A stretch of 44,985 nt of DNA, taken from assembly GCA_019217005.1 (NCBI GenBank), contig JAHBNG010000124.1:1-44985 (forward strand), given 5' to 3'. This DNA comes from Chloroflexi bacterium TSY (GTDB taxonomy: Bacteria; Chloroflexota; Anaerolineae; Caldilineales; Caldilineaceae). The stretch's first letter is position 1; every line of letters begins with the position of its first letter. The notes under the pieces are model-generated. The model was not told the DNA's origin. It saw only the letters and a list, made by a program, of their open reading frames with translations, and did not search any database. The position numbers and the translations under genes were made by a program. Positions 26,152 through 34,946 of the stretch are shown one piece after another.

Positions 26152-29037
26152 ATGAGCAAGCTTGCAGAGGCAATCAGCCAGCTTAGCCCAGAACAGCGGG
26201 CTATTCTTGAACAGAGATTACAAGAGAAACGAAAAAAACAAACGCAGATTGACCGAATCCTGCCTCGTATCGATCAGAGTGAATTTCCACTTTCGGCTGG
26301 TCAACAACGCCTCTGGATTTTGCACCAACTGGATCCTCGCTCTGCAGCGCATAATATCACTGAAGCATTCCATCTGAAAGGTGTCCTCAATATTGAAGCA
26401 TTTGAGAAGAGTCTTGATCTGATTCAGCGTCGGCATGAAGTTTTGCGCGCCCGTTTTTTTGTGGCAGGGGAAAACTCCGTCGCACATCCCTCAAAGCCGA
26501 AACAGGACAATACGCTTCTGAGTGAGTATGCAGCGGGTGGGATGGAGCCAGTGCAAACAATCGTTGCTCCAGAGCCATATGCGCTATCACAAATTGACTT
26601 GCAATCCGACTCAAGTGACGAGCGGTTCGAGATCGCACGGCAGCGCATACAAAATATGGCGCGACAGCCATTTAATCTGGCCCATGAGCCACTGTGGCGT
26701 GTCCAACTCTTTCGTCTGGCTCAAGATGAAAATATATTCGTCTTGTCAATGCATCATATGCTCACAGACGTTTGGTCGTTTGAGTTGTTCTTGCAAGAAC
26801 TTGGAGCACACTATGCTGCCTGCGCCAATCAAGAAACTCCTACGTTGGCCGTCTTGCCGATTCAGTATGCAGATTTCGCTTGGTGGCAACAGCGATGGCT
26901 AACAGAGAGTAAAGCCACAGCTCAACTTGCCTATTGGGAAAACAAACTCGCTGGCGATATCGCCCCACTCCGCTTGCCTACGACGCGTGAACGAACAGGG
27001 CTACAGCAGGCAACGGCTGCACAGGTGACCAGCACTATCTCGTCACAAATCCTTCAGGGGCTCGAGATGCTTGCCCGCAAAGAGGGCATTTCGCTCTTTA
27101 GCCTGCTACTCAGTGTGTTCAAGGCAACCCTCTATCGTTATACGGAACAACAGAAGATGGTTGTCTGTTCGCCTGTTGCTGGACGCAGGTATAGCGAACT
27201 TGAAGGGTTGCTCGGTTACTTCAATAACATCGTGGCCCTGTGCACAGATGTATCCGAAAATCAGACGCTTTCTGCGTTGATACAGCAGGTTCATCAAAAT
27301 GTCCTTGAAGCACATGAGAATCAAGAAGTGCCATTTCAACAGGTATGTGAACTGCCAAATCTGATCCGTGTGCCGCTTTCTCGGGCCTTGTTTACCCTTC
27401 AGGACGCCTTAGAAGCGTCGCTTAATTTGCCCGATATAACAGTGACTCAATTAGAGGTAGAGGCCGAGATTGCTGATTTTGATCTGTCGATCTTCATTGA
27501 ACGCCAAGATAACTCCCTCACAATTGTTACTGATTACAAGAAGGAGTTGTTTGAGCGCCAGATTATCCAAGGAATAGTGGACGATTATCTTTCCGTTTTG
27601 AAACTCCTCCCGGAAAATTTCCACCAGGAAATATCTACTCTGCCGATTTCTAGAAATTCACTGTGCATAGAAAGATCTGAGCACGCCTGGCCCTTCAATG
27701 AGAATCCAAGCACAATTCATTTGCAGACGAATGCTCTCAGTGAAGACATTCATACGAACGGACATTCTCTGGATAGGCAACATTCGTCTGCTGCGCACCT
27801 CAATGGAACATGCACACATGAGATTGCGCGACAGAAGACTTCTTCAGATTTAGGCACGATGAGTGCTCTGGAACAATCACTCCCACCTGTCACAGTGGCG
27901 CGTACGGAATTGGAAGAAAATCTAGTGGAGATCTGGAAACAGGTGCTGAACCTGGAAACTGTGGGGATTCACCAAAACTTCTTTGCATTGGGGGGTCATT
28001 CGATGCTGGCCGTGCATCTATTCAGCGAGATTCAGCAACAGATTACAAAAGCACCTGTGCCATCTGTGCAACAGTTGCTGCAAGCACCAACTGTTGCACA
28101 GATGGCCAAAGCTCTCACAAATGAGGAGGAGTCGCCAGAGTGGTCTCCTTTGACGCTGATTCAGCCAGGAACGAATGTTCGGCCAACTCTCTTCTGTATT
28201 CATGGTGCGGGCGGAAATGTCTTGATTTATCGGGAATTGGCGACTTATCTTGGGCCAGAACAGACCGTTTATGGTCTGCAGTCGCAAGGGCTTGACGGGC
28301 AGCAGCCGCTTCAGACCAGCGTTGAAGAGATGGCTGAACTCTATCTACGCCATATTCAAGAGGTACAACCTCGGGGGCCATATATGATTTGTGGCTACTG
28401 CATGGGGGGGACCGTTGCCTTAGAGTTAGCACATCAATTACGTGAACAAGGAGATGAAGTGGCGTTCTTGGGCTTTCTGGAGACGTATAACTGGGCCAAC
28501 CTACGTGAAGAGAACTTTGTCGATCACGCTTACTATTGGTGGCAGAAAATCGTCTTCCATTGGCGCAACTTCTTGCTTCTCGATACTCCACAAAAGCGCA
28601 TGTTTCTCGCTGAAAAATGGGATGCGTTGCGACAACGAACGAAAGTTTGGCGAGGTTCGTTCCAACAGATCTTAAAACGGAGTCAAGGAAATCGAGTTTC
28701 TGAACAAGCGGTTCACTCAGATAAGGCGCTTTCTGCTACGATGACGCCGGAACAGATTTTGGCAGCAGTTTGGGACAACAACGATGCGGTATCAATGCGC
28801 TATCAACCCAAACCTTATGCCGGGCGAATCACTTGCTTCCGCCCACGCAAGGAATACACAATCTATCTAAGCCAAGACACGGGGTGGGAAAAGTTTGCCC
28901 AAGATGGCATTGAGAATCGAACGCTACCCGTCTATCCAGCGGGAATGCTTTTGGAGCCGTTTGTGCAGAAACTTGCCAACGAGATGTCCGACTCGATTGA
29001 CAAGGCACTCCAAAATGTGTATAGTGGTGATGCTTAA
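26152..29037 (+). CDS. NRPS terminal protein, C-PCP-TE without adenylation domain
   Basis: 961 residues from the ATG behind GAGGAATC; the ATG 42 bases upstream is less likely because MSKLAEAISQLSPEQRA is a typical docking start. The condensation domain (about 45-470) has HHMLTDVWS, where Val replaces the usual Gly after Asp. A low-similarity linker leads to a carrier (FFALGGHSMLAVHLF) near 620. The last part is a thioesterase-like alpha/beta hydrolase starting LFCIHGAGGNVLIY; its nucleophile elbow reads GYCMGG with Cys for Ser, the usual Asp position reads FLETYN, and the expected His near the C-terminus is not seen (VYPAGMLLEP). No adenylation domain exists, so the carrier must be loaded in trans or stay unloaded. 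It follows the megasynthase in the same direction. Confidence 0.88.
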   Translation: MSKLAEAISQLSPEQRAILEQRLQEKRKKQTQIDRILPRIDQSEFPLSAGQQRLWILHQLDPRSAAHNITEAFHLKGVLNIEAFEKSLDLIQRRHEVLRARFFVAGENSVAHPSKPKQDNTLLSEYAAGGMEPVQTIVAPEPYALSQIDLQSDSSDERFEIARQRIQNMARQPFNLAHEPLWRVQLFRLAQDENIFVLSMHHMLTDVWSFELFLQELGAHYAACANQETPTLAVLPIQYADFAWWQQRWLTESKATAQLAYWENKLAGDIAPLRLPTTRERTGLQQATAAQVTSTISSQILQGLEMLARKEGISLFSLLLSVFKATLYRYTEQQKMVVCSPVAGRRYSELEGLLGYFNNIVALCTDVSENQTLSALIQQVHQNVLEAHENQEVPFQQVCELPNLIRVPLSRALFTLQDALEASLNLPDITVTQLEVEAEIADFDLSIFIERQDNSLTIVTDYKKELFERQIIQGIVDDYLSVLKLLPENFHQEISTLPISRNSLCIERSEHAWPFNENPSTIHLQTNALSEDIHTNGHSLDRQHSSAAHLNGTCTHEIARQKTSSDLGTMSALEQSLPPVTVARTELEENLVEIWKQVLNLETVGIHQNFFALGGHSMLAVHLFSEIQQQITKAPVPSVQQLLQAPTVAQMAKALTNEEESPEWSPLTLIQPGTNVRPTLFCIHGAGGNVLIYRELATYLGPEQTVYGLQSQGLDGQQPLQTSVEEMAELYLRHIQEVQPRGPYMICGYCMGGTVALELAHQLREQGDEVAFLGFLETYNWANLREENFVDHAYYWWQKIVFHWRNFLLLDTPQKRMFLAEKWDALRQRTKVWRGSFQQILKRSQGNRVSEQAVHSDKALSATMTPEQILAAVWDNNDAVSMRYQPKPYAGRITCFRPRKEYTIYLSQDTGWEKFAQDGIENRTLPVYPAGMLLEPFVQKLANEMSDSIDKALQNVYSGDA

Positions 29038-29082
29038 TTTTGTCACTCATTATCGAATTAGCGATCCAAAGTCAATTTAGAA

Positions 29083-29844
29083 ATGACATGGTATTCACCA
29101 CCAGATCCCCCGAAGCTTCAGACACGGCAAGTACATATCTGGCGAGTAAGTTTAGAGCAACCGTTGACCAGAATCGAGTATCTACGTCAATGGTTATCTC
29201 CTGATGAGGTAGAACGTGCCGAGCGCTTCTATTTTGAACGAGATCGGAAGCACTATATTGTAGGGCGCGGTCGGTTACGCGAATTGCTTAGCCTCTATCT
29301 AAACTGTTCGCCAGATCAGATACAATTTGAGTACAGTGAGTATGGCAAGCCAACACTTGCTGCGCACTTGCAAGATTTGGTTGACGGATCCCAATCCGCG
29401 CAAAGGGGCCATTTGCAGTTCAACCTTTCCCATTCGGGAGATCTCGTCCTCTATGCCTTTACGCACGATCGGGCGATTGGAGTGGACATCGAATACATGA
29501 AGCGAGATATTTCTTGTCTTGAGATTGCAGATAGCTTTTTCTCGGCCCAAGAGGTTGCAACGCTACATTCTCTGCCAGAGTCAATTCATCGTCAAGCATT
29601 TTTTAACTGTTGGACCCGAAAGGAAGCTTATATTAAGGCACACGGGGAAGGCTTGTCACTGCCGCTCAGTCAATTTGATGTATCATTAAAACCTGGTGAA
29701 CCGGCGGCTCTTCTGGCAACACGTCCCAACCCAGAAGAGGTCAACCAATGGACAATGGATGAATTATTTCCTGGACAAGATTATACTGCTGCGGTCGTTG
29801 TAGAGGGCAGTAGTTGGGAACTCCAAACATTTGATGGTGGTTAA
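29083..29844 (+). CDS. Sfp-type 4'-phosphopantetheinyl transferase
   Basis: 253 residues, the usual size of the Sfp group. Seen in order: VGRGRLRELL, FNLSHSGDLVLYAF, IGVDIEYMKRD with the Mg-binding Asp-x-Glu, and FNCWTRKEAYIKAHGEGL containing the W-x-x-K-E-A-x-x-K core. It moves the phosphopantetheine arm from CoA to the carrier Ser of the synthases upstream (the four carriers at about 15596, 19218, 24508 and 28000). Starts 45 bases behind the C-PCP-TE stop. Its stop codon overlaps that of the convergent lipoprotein gene. Intact although the synthase it serves is broken; it could still serve other synthases. Confidence 0.93.
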   Translation: MTWYSPPDPPKLQTRQVHIWRVSLEQPLTRIEYLRQWLSPDEVERAERFYFERDRKHYIVGRGRLRELLSLYLNCSPDQIQFEYSEYGKPTLAAHLQDLVDGSQSAQRGHLQFNLSHSGDLVLYAFTHDRAIGVDIEYMKRDISCLEIADSFFSAQEVATLHSLPESIHRQAFFNCWTRKEAYIKAHGEGLSLPLSQFDVSLKPGEPAALLATRPNPEEVNQWTMDELFPGQDYTAAVVVEGSSWELQTFDGG

Positions 29845-31121
29845 TTCTCGATTGCGTCATTTCCAATCACTTGAACAACTCTCAAGACCTCCTCGGACGA
29901 TATCTCCGCATCAAATACTTGATTCACACTACTGTTGAAGGCGTCGATCACGCGCTGAAAATCTGGCGGAAAGCGCCAAGGATGTGCATGTGCGACCCCG
30001 AAGAGAAACGGTTCAAGGGTAGAGTTCTGCGCCAACCATTCATCCTGCAGACTGAAACGTGGCGGCATGACGTGGCGACCTTGTGCCCAAATCCATATGC
30101 CTTCCTGACTAGTCAAGTAGTCTGTCAGTTCAAATGCTTCAACAGGATGTTCTGACCGTTGAGTAACTGCATAGCAGCTGCTAAAGGCCAACGTGGCACG
30201 ACCTTTTGGACCAGCTGGTAAAGGAACAACGCCATAATCAAGATCAGGAAATTCCTGGTCGAGATAAGGCTGAATCCAGTTTCCTTCGATCACCATCCCA
30301 ACGCGCTCTTGCCCAAACGCTTCGCCTCCCCAACTGCTGCGAAACTCTGTAAACGGAGCCGCCGACCCCTCCAAAACCAGATCAAGATAAAAGTCTAAAG
30401 CATCTTGCGCTTCTGGCGTATCGAGTGTCATTCGAGAATGGTCTTCTGCGAATACACGGCCTCCATTCTGATAGAGAAACGGCAACCATCTCGAAAAGTC
30501 GTTCCCAATCACAATCCCATATACTGTGTAAAATGGATATTTCATGTTTGCCAGTGCGTCAGACGCATTTTGTAGCTCTTCCCAGGTCCAATTAGCGGAA
30601 GGGTAGGGTTGCTCAGCCAGGTCGAACAGCCGCTTGTTATAGACGAGAGCGAGGGTGCTGAAGTCACGAGGAAGGCAATAGAGGATATCGTTCACACTAA
30701 ATGCATCAAGGAGTGCGGGAGGGAAATCGTCGATCAGACCGGCGAACGTAGAGGCGGGCTCTGTTTGTGGTAAAGCGCGCAACGAATTATTGACGACCAA
30801 ATTAGGGAAAGTGAAGCTATCAAGTAGAACAATATCTGGTGTTGAACCACCCGGACCATTCGCTGTAAGGACGGCCCGGAGCGCTTGCTCGTAATCGGAC
30901 ACCAGCTCGATCTGAATCTTGATACTTGGGTTTGTCGAAGCATATGCATTGACCAATTGTTGAAGGCGTCTGGTGCCTTCAGTACTCTCTTGCCAGCCTA
31001 GAATATGCAGCTCAATTGGCGGAGGTGGTCCATCAGGTGTTCGCCACCAGTTGATGATACGGTTGGTCTGGCAGGCGGTTAATAGGAGAGAAATAATCAG
31101 AACATAACTATGTTTCAGCAT
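29841..31121 (-). CDS. Extracellular solute-binding lipoprotein (ABC sugar type)
   Basis: About 427 residues from the chosen ATG, which begins MLKHSYVLIISLLLTAC, a lipoprotein signal with lipobox LTAC; the ATG 60 bases upstream would put the signal inside the protein. The body has the family-1 pattern: ELHILGWQESTEGTRRLQQL, DIVLLDSFTFPNLV, NKRLFDLAEQPYPSANWTWEE and an EGNWIQPYL region. Such proteins bind oligosaccharides or similar solutes for an ABC importer. No permease is near, so it is orphaned here. The start overlaps the BY-kinase-like gene end by 14 bases, which points to one transcript with the polysaccharide genes. Confidence 0.88.
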   Translation of the reverse strand: MLKHSYVLIISLLLTACQTNRIINWWRTPDGPPPPIELHILGWQESTEGTRRLQQLVNAYASTNPSIKIQIELVSDYEQALRAVLTANGPGGSTPDIVLLDSFTFPNLVVNNSLRALPQTEPASTFAGLIDDFPPALLDAFSVNDILYCLPRDFSTLALVYNKRLFDLAEQPYPSANWTWEELQNASDALANMKYPFYTVYGIVIGNDFSRWLPFLYQNGGRVFAEDHSRMTLDTPEAQDALDFYLDLVLEGSAAPFTEFRSSWGGEAFGQERVGMVIEGNWIQPYLDQEFPDLDYGVVPLPAGPKGRATLAFSSCYAVTQRSEHPVEAFELTDYLTSQEGIWIWAQGRHVMPPRFSLQDEWLAQNSTLEPFLFGVAHAHPWRFPPDFQRVIDAFNSSVNQVFDAEISSEEVLRVVQVIGNDAIEN

Positions 31122-32838
31122 GAAGCGGTTGACGTTCCCCAGGACCTGGTTCAACTTCGGCGACCCTGCGATTCGGTGCATGCGTTGGCTTTGGCTGTTG
31201 CCATGGAGTCAATAAGCGGATGATATGCGAGAACCCAACCCGATGCGTTCCTATCTGATTGAACACAAGACCGAGCATATTTGCTTTGGCTTGATGCAGA
31301 TTGAACAGAGCCTGTAGTGCCGATTCTCGCTTCGAGCGACTGGTGGCCAAGACTAGCAGAACCCCATCGACGCTATTGGATAGAACAACTGCATCCGCCG
31401 TGGAAAGAGCTGAAGGACTATCCAAAATGACAACGTCAGCCAAATTTTTAAATTCGGCCAACAGTTCTTCCATTCGAGGAGAACCAAGCAACTTTGATGG
31501 GCTCGGCGGTAAGTTGCCTCCCATCCGTTCTGCTACTGGTGATGGCAAAGTTCCGCTGTTGAGAATCCAAAGATTGGGTAAATTTCTCGTGCGTCTCAAA
31601 TAGATATTGGGCTTGAGATCTGGGTAGCGGATCAGTTGGCAAAGCCCGCCTTCGTTGGTGATACCAAACAGTCTATGTTGGATTGGGTGACGTAGATCGG
31701 CATCGACCAGAATTGTCTTAAAACCTGCTTGCGCCATGACAATGCCCAAGTTGGCCGCTGTTGTGCTTCGTCCCTGATTACTACGAGGACTGATCACCAG
31801 AAAAGATTTCGGACCATCTAACGTCATGAATTGAATCTTGCTGCGCAATAGACGATACTCTTCAGCCACCTGTGAGTAAAGGTTCTTATTTGAAAGCAAT
31901 CGATCACGCTCTCCATCTCCATCAATACGGCCAATGTTCCCCAAAACAGGTGTCCCAAGCAACTGTGGAATGTTATGCCCTGGTTTGAGTGAATCATCAA
32001 TAAATTTGGTCAGAAAAATAAGCCCGATGGATAGAATCGTGCCTAAGATGGCCGCAATCACTGTGTTGATCAGTGTGCGCGGACGAACCGGCGTGTTGCT
32101 GGATTGAGCTGGTTCCACAATTGCAAGATAGTTGGCTGACTTATTGGCGTTTGCCGAATCAAGCAGATTTTGATAATTTGCTTCCCAGCCTATAATCAGC
32201 TGTTCGAGCGCATTGCTCTGATTTTGTCTCTGTAATATCTGTTCGAATGGTGCATTGTTGGGAAGCGTTTGTTGTAATTGATCGAGGCGCTTTTCCGCAT
32301 CTTCAATTTTGCTTTGCAGTTTTTCCAGGCGCTCCTCGCGAAACCGTCTGTTCTCTTCACTCTCAATTCCCTGTAAATTGGTTGGGCTCAAGAGAATGAG
32401 TTGGTTTGCCACTTCATCTGCAATGACCGCAGCCAATGCTGGCGACGATGCCTCAACTGTAATTTCAAGAAGCTGTGTTTCATCAATTAATTCTACGCTG
32501 GTCCGCTTACGCAACGTCTGCCAATGCTCGCTTAACCCGAGTGTTTCGACTGTGCCGTGCAATACGGGTTGTCGGCGAGCAATATCAGCGTAGGTCAGCG
32601 CAACGCGATAACTCGTCTCGATGTCCCCTCGGTTTACGTTGATATCTTGAATCGTCTGTCCAACAATCAAACTCGTCGTGGCCTGATAGACGGGTGTCTG
32701 ACGAACGCTATATAGATAGCCGGCCGCCCCCATCAGGAGGGTGCATAACAAAACAAGCCACCATTTTTGGCCTATTTTGCTGAGAACTTGACGCAGTTCT
32801 ACAAAGTCATTCAATGCGATTCTCCATTTGTACTGCAC
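31108..32838 (-). CDS. Wzz/BY-kinase-like polysaccharide chain-length and ATPase protein
   Basis: 576 residues. N-terminal helix (WWLVLLCTLLMGAAGYLY) and a second helix near 265-290 enclose the Wzz periplasmic domain with a coiled coil (about 155-210). The C-terminal half is an MRP/MinD-like ATPase: P-loop region SPRSNQGRSTTAANLG, Walker A' ILVDADLRHP, Walker B VVILDSP. The usual Gly-Lys-Ser/Thr of the P-loop reads Gly-Arg-Ser, so the catalytic Lys is missing, and there is no Tyr cluster at the C-terminus. It therefore probably sets chain length or assembles the exporter without autophosphorylation on a Tyr tail. Lies between the lipoprotein and SGNH genes. Confidence 0.88.
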   Translation of the reverse strand: MQYKWRIALNDFVELRQVLSKIGQKWWLVLLCTLLMGAAGYLYSVRQTPVYQATTSLIVGQTIQDINVNRGDIETSYRVALTYADIARRQPVLHGTVETLGLSEHWQTLRKRTSVELIDETQLLEITVEASSPALAAVIADEVANQLILLSPTNLQGIESEENRRFREERLEKLQSKIEDAEKRLDQLQQTLPNNAPFEQILQRQNQSNALEQLIIGWEANYQNLLDSANANKSANYLAIVEPAQSSNTPVRPRTLINTVIAAILGTILSIGLIFLTKFIDDSLKPGHNIPQLLGTPVLGNIGRIDGDGERDRLLSNKNLYSQVAEEYRLLRSKIQFMTLDGPKSFLVISPRSNQGRSTTAANLGIVMAQAGFKTILVDADLRHPIQHRLFGITNEGGLCQLIRYPDLKPNIYLRRTRNLPNLWILNSGTLPSPVAERMGGNLPPSPSKLLGSPRMEELLAEFKNLADVVILDSPSALSTADAVVLSNSVDGVLLVLATSRSKRESALQALFNLHQAKANMLGLVFNQIGTHRVGFSHIIRLLTPWQQPKPTHAPNRRVAEVEPGPGERQPLHAET

Positions 32839-32916
32839 TCGCTTGCAAATAAGACGAACTGTCTGTTCACTTGATCATAAGATAAAAAGGGCTAAATATG
32901 CAAGCCAACTCAACCT

Positions 32917-33651
32917 TTATCCGTATGGGACGGACATAATCTGTTTTAAAATCGGTTCAAGATGTTGATTGAGGGCTGCGTAGCCGTATTCGTTAAGATG
33001 CAGCGCATCCTCCATGAATTTGTGATCGATATATCCATCGGCTACACACAAGATTTGCCATGCATCCATGACCGTACACGCCGCCCCTGCCAATTCCCGA
33101 ATATGCTGATTGGTTTCAGTAATTGCGGCGGTCACGGTGGCAGCTATCGTTGATTCAAGTTTATCATGAGACGTAATATCTTGTTGGTCAATCCACCAGA
33201 AATCGCCTGAAGCAGCATCTTCCTGGCGTGCAACAGGAAAGATAGTGGTGAGGATCACGTGCGCACCCATGTTCTCTAATCGCTTAACGATCAATTCGAT
33301 ATTTGCTTGACACGCTTGTATTATCTCCGTTTTTTTGGCTGGCTGGAGCAGAATCGAACGAAAGTCGTTGACACCAATCTGTACGAGAACGACGTGGGGG
33401 TTCAGGAGTGCCACATGCCTATTCAATCTTGATGCAGTTTGCCACGACATATTATAGCCAATGCCGCGATTGAAATACCGGACCTGCTCTCCGATAGCAA
33501 TCGGAGGCCACGCCCTGGTGCGCGAATCGCCTAAAAAGACCACACGTTTCTCATCGGTTTTTGACGCAAAACGCCATGCCTCAAGGTAGGTTTTGTATTG
33601 CAATAGCTGTGACTTGAGCCCGCGTTTCGTTGTTGCTAATCGATCAAACAT
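32917..33651 (-). CDS. SGNH/GDSL-family hydrolase (acylesterase-like)
   Basis: About 245 residues from the ATG chosen. Block I reads VVFLGDSRTRAWPP with the nucleophile Ser, a Gly region RGIGYNMSWQ, block III QIGVNDFRS and block V DALHLNEYGY with the Asp-x-x-His pair. These are the SGNH catalytic blocks; enzymes of this kind remove acyl groups from polysaccharides or lipids. No secretion signal is visible. A TTG at 33705 would extend it by 18 codons into a family D repeat; that start is unlikely. The repeats directly upstream may have displaced the original promoter region. Confidence 0.82.
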   Translation of the reverse strand: MFDRLATTKRGLKSQLLQYKTYLEAWRFASKTDEKRVVFLGDSRTRAWPPIAIGEQVRYFNRGIGYNMSWQTASRLNRHVALLNPHVVLVQIGVNDFRSILLQPAKKTEIIQACQANIELIVKRLENMGAHVILTTIFPVARQEDAASGDFWWIDQQDITSHDKLESTIAATVTAAITETNQHIRELAGAACTVMDAWQILCVADGYIDHKFMEDALHLNEYGYAALNQHLEPILKQIMSVPYG

Positions 33652-33694
33652 GAACGACCCGTCGACACTATTTTCTTTGAATTGTTTTACTAAG

Positions 33695-33773
33695 AACCTA
33701 TCCAAAAAGTGGTTGTGAGTCCAACCAGCCTCTCGAGTGAGAATAGATCGTCACAGAACTTTTCGGATAAGCA
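33695..33773. repeat. Dispersed repeat family D, copy b
   Basis: Same orientation as copy a: AACCTATCCAAAAAGTGG at the left, TTTTCGGATAAGCA at the right, CTCTCGAGTGAGAA in the middle. CTAAG flanks it at 33690-33694 and 33774-33778. Its right flank is also the left end of the next element. Confidence 0.75.
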
Positions 33774-33883
33774 CTAAGGCCATTCCAGAGAAATAAATCC
33801 CTAATTTGGCAAGTCGATTTCTCTGGAATGGCTTGCGCTTTTCCAGATCAAATTTGGGATTTTAATTGTTGGAAAAACCTAAG
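33774..33883. repeat. Miniature element family E, copy b (110 bp)
   Basis: Reverse copy of the outer parts of the element at 1685-1971; shared pieces include GGCCATTCCAGAGAAAT, TCTCTGGAATGGC and CTTTTCCAGATCAAATTT. The last bases (CTAAG, 33879-33883) provide the stop codon of the adjoining membrane protein gene. Confidence 0.75.
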
Positions 33884-34946
33884 TCTGCACGCTTTGCAGA
33901 GACATGCGATCCGAGAGGATGAAAAACAGACCACCTGGCAAAACAAGCGCAAGCGTTAAGAGATGGGTAACCAATCCCAATAGCAATCCCTGTGCGGCTG
34001 AGAATCCAACGAGTGCCATAAGATAAACGAAGGCACCTTCATGAATACCTGCACCGTCAATCGAGATGGGCAACCGGCGTAGAAGGAGCACGATGGGAAC
34101 GAGAACGAAGGTATAGAGAAACGGAAGCTCAATCTGGAAAGCCAATGCGAGACAGTAGGTCCAAGCAATTGGAAAGAGGTTCTCAAGTAGGGATAAGAAC
34201 AAAAAGAATATTAATGCATCTTTGGCGTGGCGAAAACTGACATAAGACTCATATGTATCACGCAAAATCTGGCTGATCCTGCGCCCCACTTTACCTTGCG
34301 TAATGCGATCTGGCAGCCTTTGCAAATGGGCTGTGGAGAATCGGATAGTTTTTTTCTCACATCTTTCAGGAACCAAGCGAAACAAGATTTTTCTAGATGC
34401 ATTGACAAATGTGCGATTGAGGCTTAGAACGAGAAATAGAACCACCACTAAGAGAAGCAAGCCACTTACCCAAAAGAGATTTGCCATATTGCCATGGATG
34501 CGTTCCTCAGCCAGCAACAAACTTAAGCCAATGCCACTCAACACAAAGCTCATGAGCGCAATTAAACCAAAGACCCGCTCCAAAATGATCGACGAAACAA
34601 TTTCCCCCAGAACATACCCACGTTTTGAGACCGCGTAGGCTCGGAAAGCGTCTCCACCGATAGTTGCCGGGAGAAAGAGTCCGAAAAAGGTCGATGCCCA
34701 ATAAATTTCAATGATGGTGGTCAAAGAAAGCCAGATTCCACGGACGCGCAGAAGTACATTCCACTTATACGCCATCAGAATTCGATCAACAATGCCCAAT
34801 CCACATGCAAGAATCACTAGACGTAGATCTGCTTTTGTGGTCACAGCCACAACTTCACTCAGGTCTACCGTGTAGAACAAAAACGTAAATAGACCAACTC
34901 CAACAAATAGTCGTATCCAGGACCAGGGACGCGTGATGGTTTTCAC
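33879..34946 (-). CDS. Flippase-like integral membrane protein (YbhN/UPF0104 group)
   Basis: 355 residues with about eight membrane helices. The stretch IYWASTFFGLFLPATIGGDAFRAY near residue 80 (shared by the lysylphosphatidylglycerol-synthase membrane region and AglD-like proteins) and PISIDGAGIHEGAFVYL near residue 295 place it in this family. Its members are thought to translocate lipid-linked or phospholipid substrates. The start overlaps the acetyltransferase gene by four bases (ATGA), so they are co-translated. The stop lies in the end of a family E element; a few native C-terminal residues may have been lost. Confidence 0.83.
   Translation of the reverse strand: MKTITRPWSWIRLFVGVGLFTFLFYTVDLSEVVAVTTKADLRLVILACGLGIVDRILMAYKWNVLLRVRGIWLSLTTIIEIYWASTFFGLFLPATIGGDAFRAYAVSKRGYVLGEIVSSIILERVFGLIALMSFVLSGIGLSLLLAEERIHGNMANLFWVSGLLLLVVVLFLVLSLNRTFVNASRKILFRLVPERCEKKTIRFSTAHLQRLPDRITQGKVGRRISQILRDTYESYVSFRHAKDALIFFLFLSLLENLFPIAWTYCLALAFQIELPFLYTFVLVPIVLLLRRLPISIDGAGIHEGAFVYLMALVGFSAAQGLLLGLVTHLLTLALVLPGGLFFILSDRMSLQSVQT

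Noticed and set aside
33652..33705. TTG start extending the SGNH hydrolase by 18 codons
   Set aside because: The extension is mostly repeat sequence and the catalytic domain is complete from the ATG at 33651.
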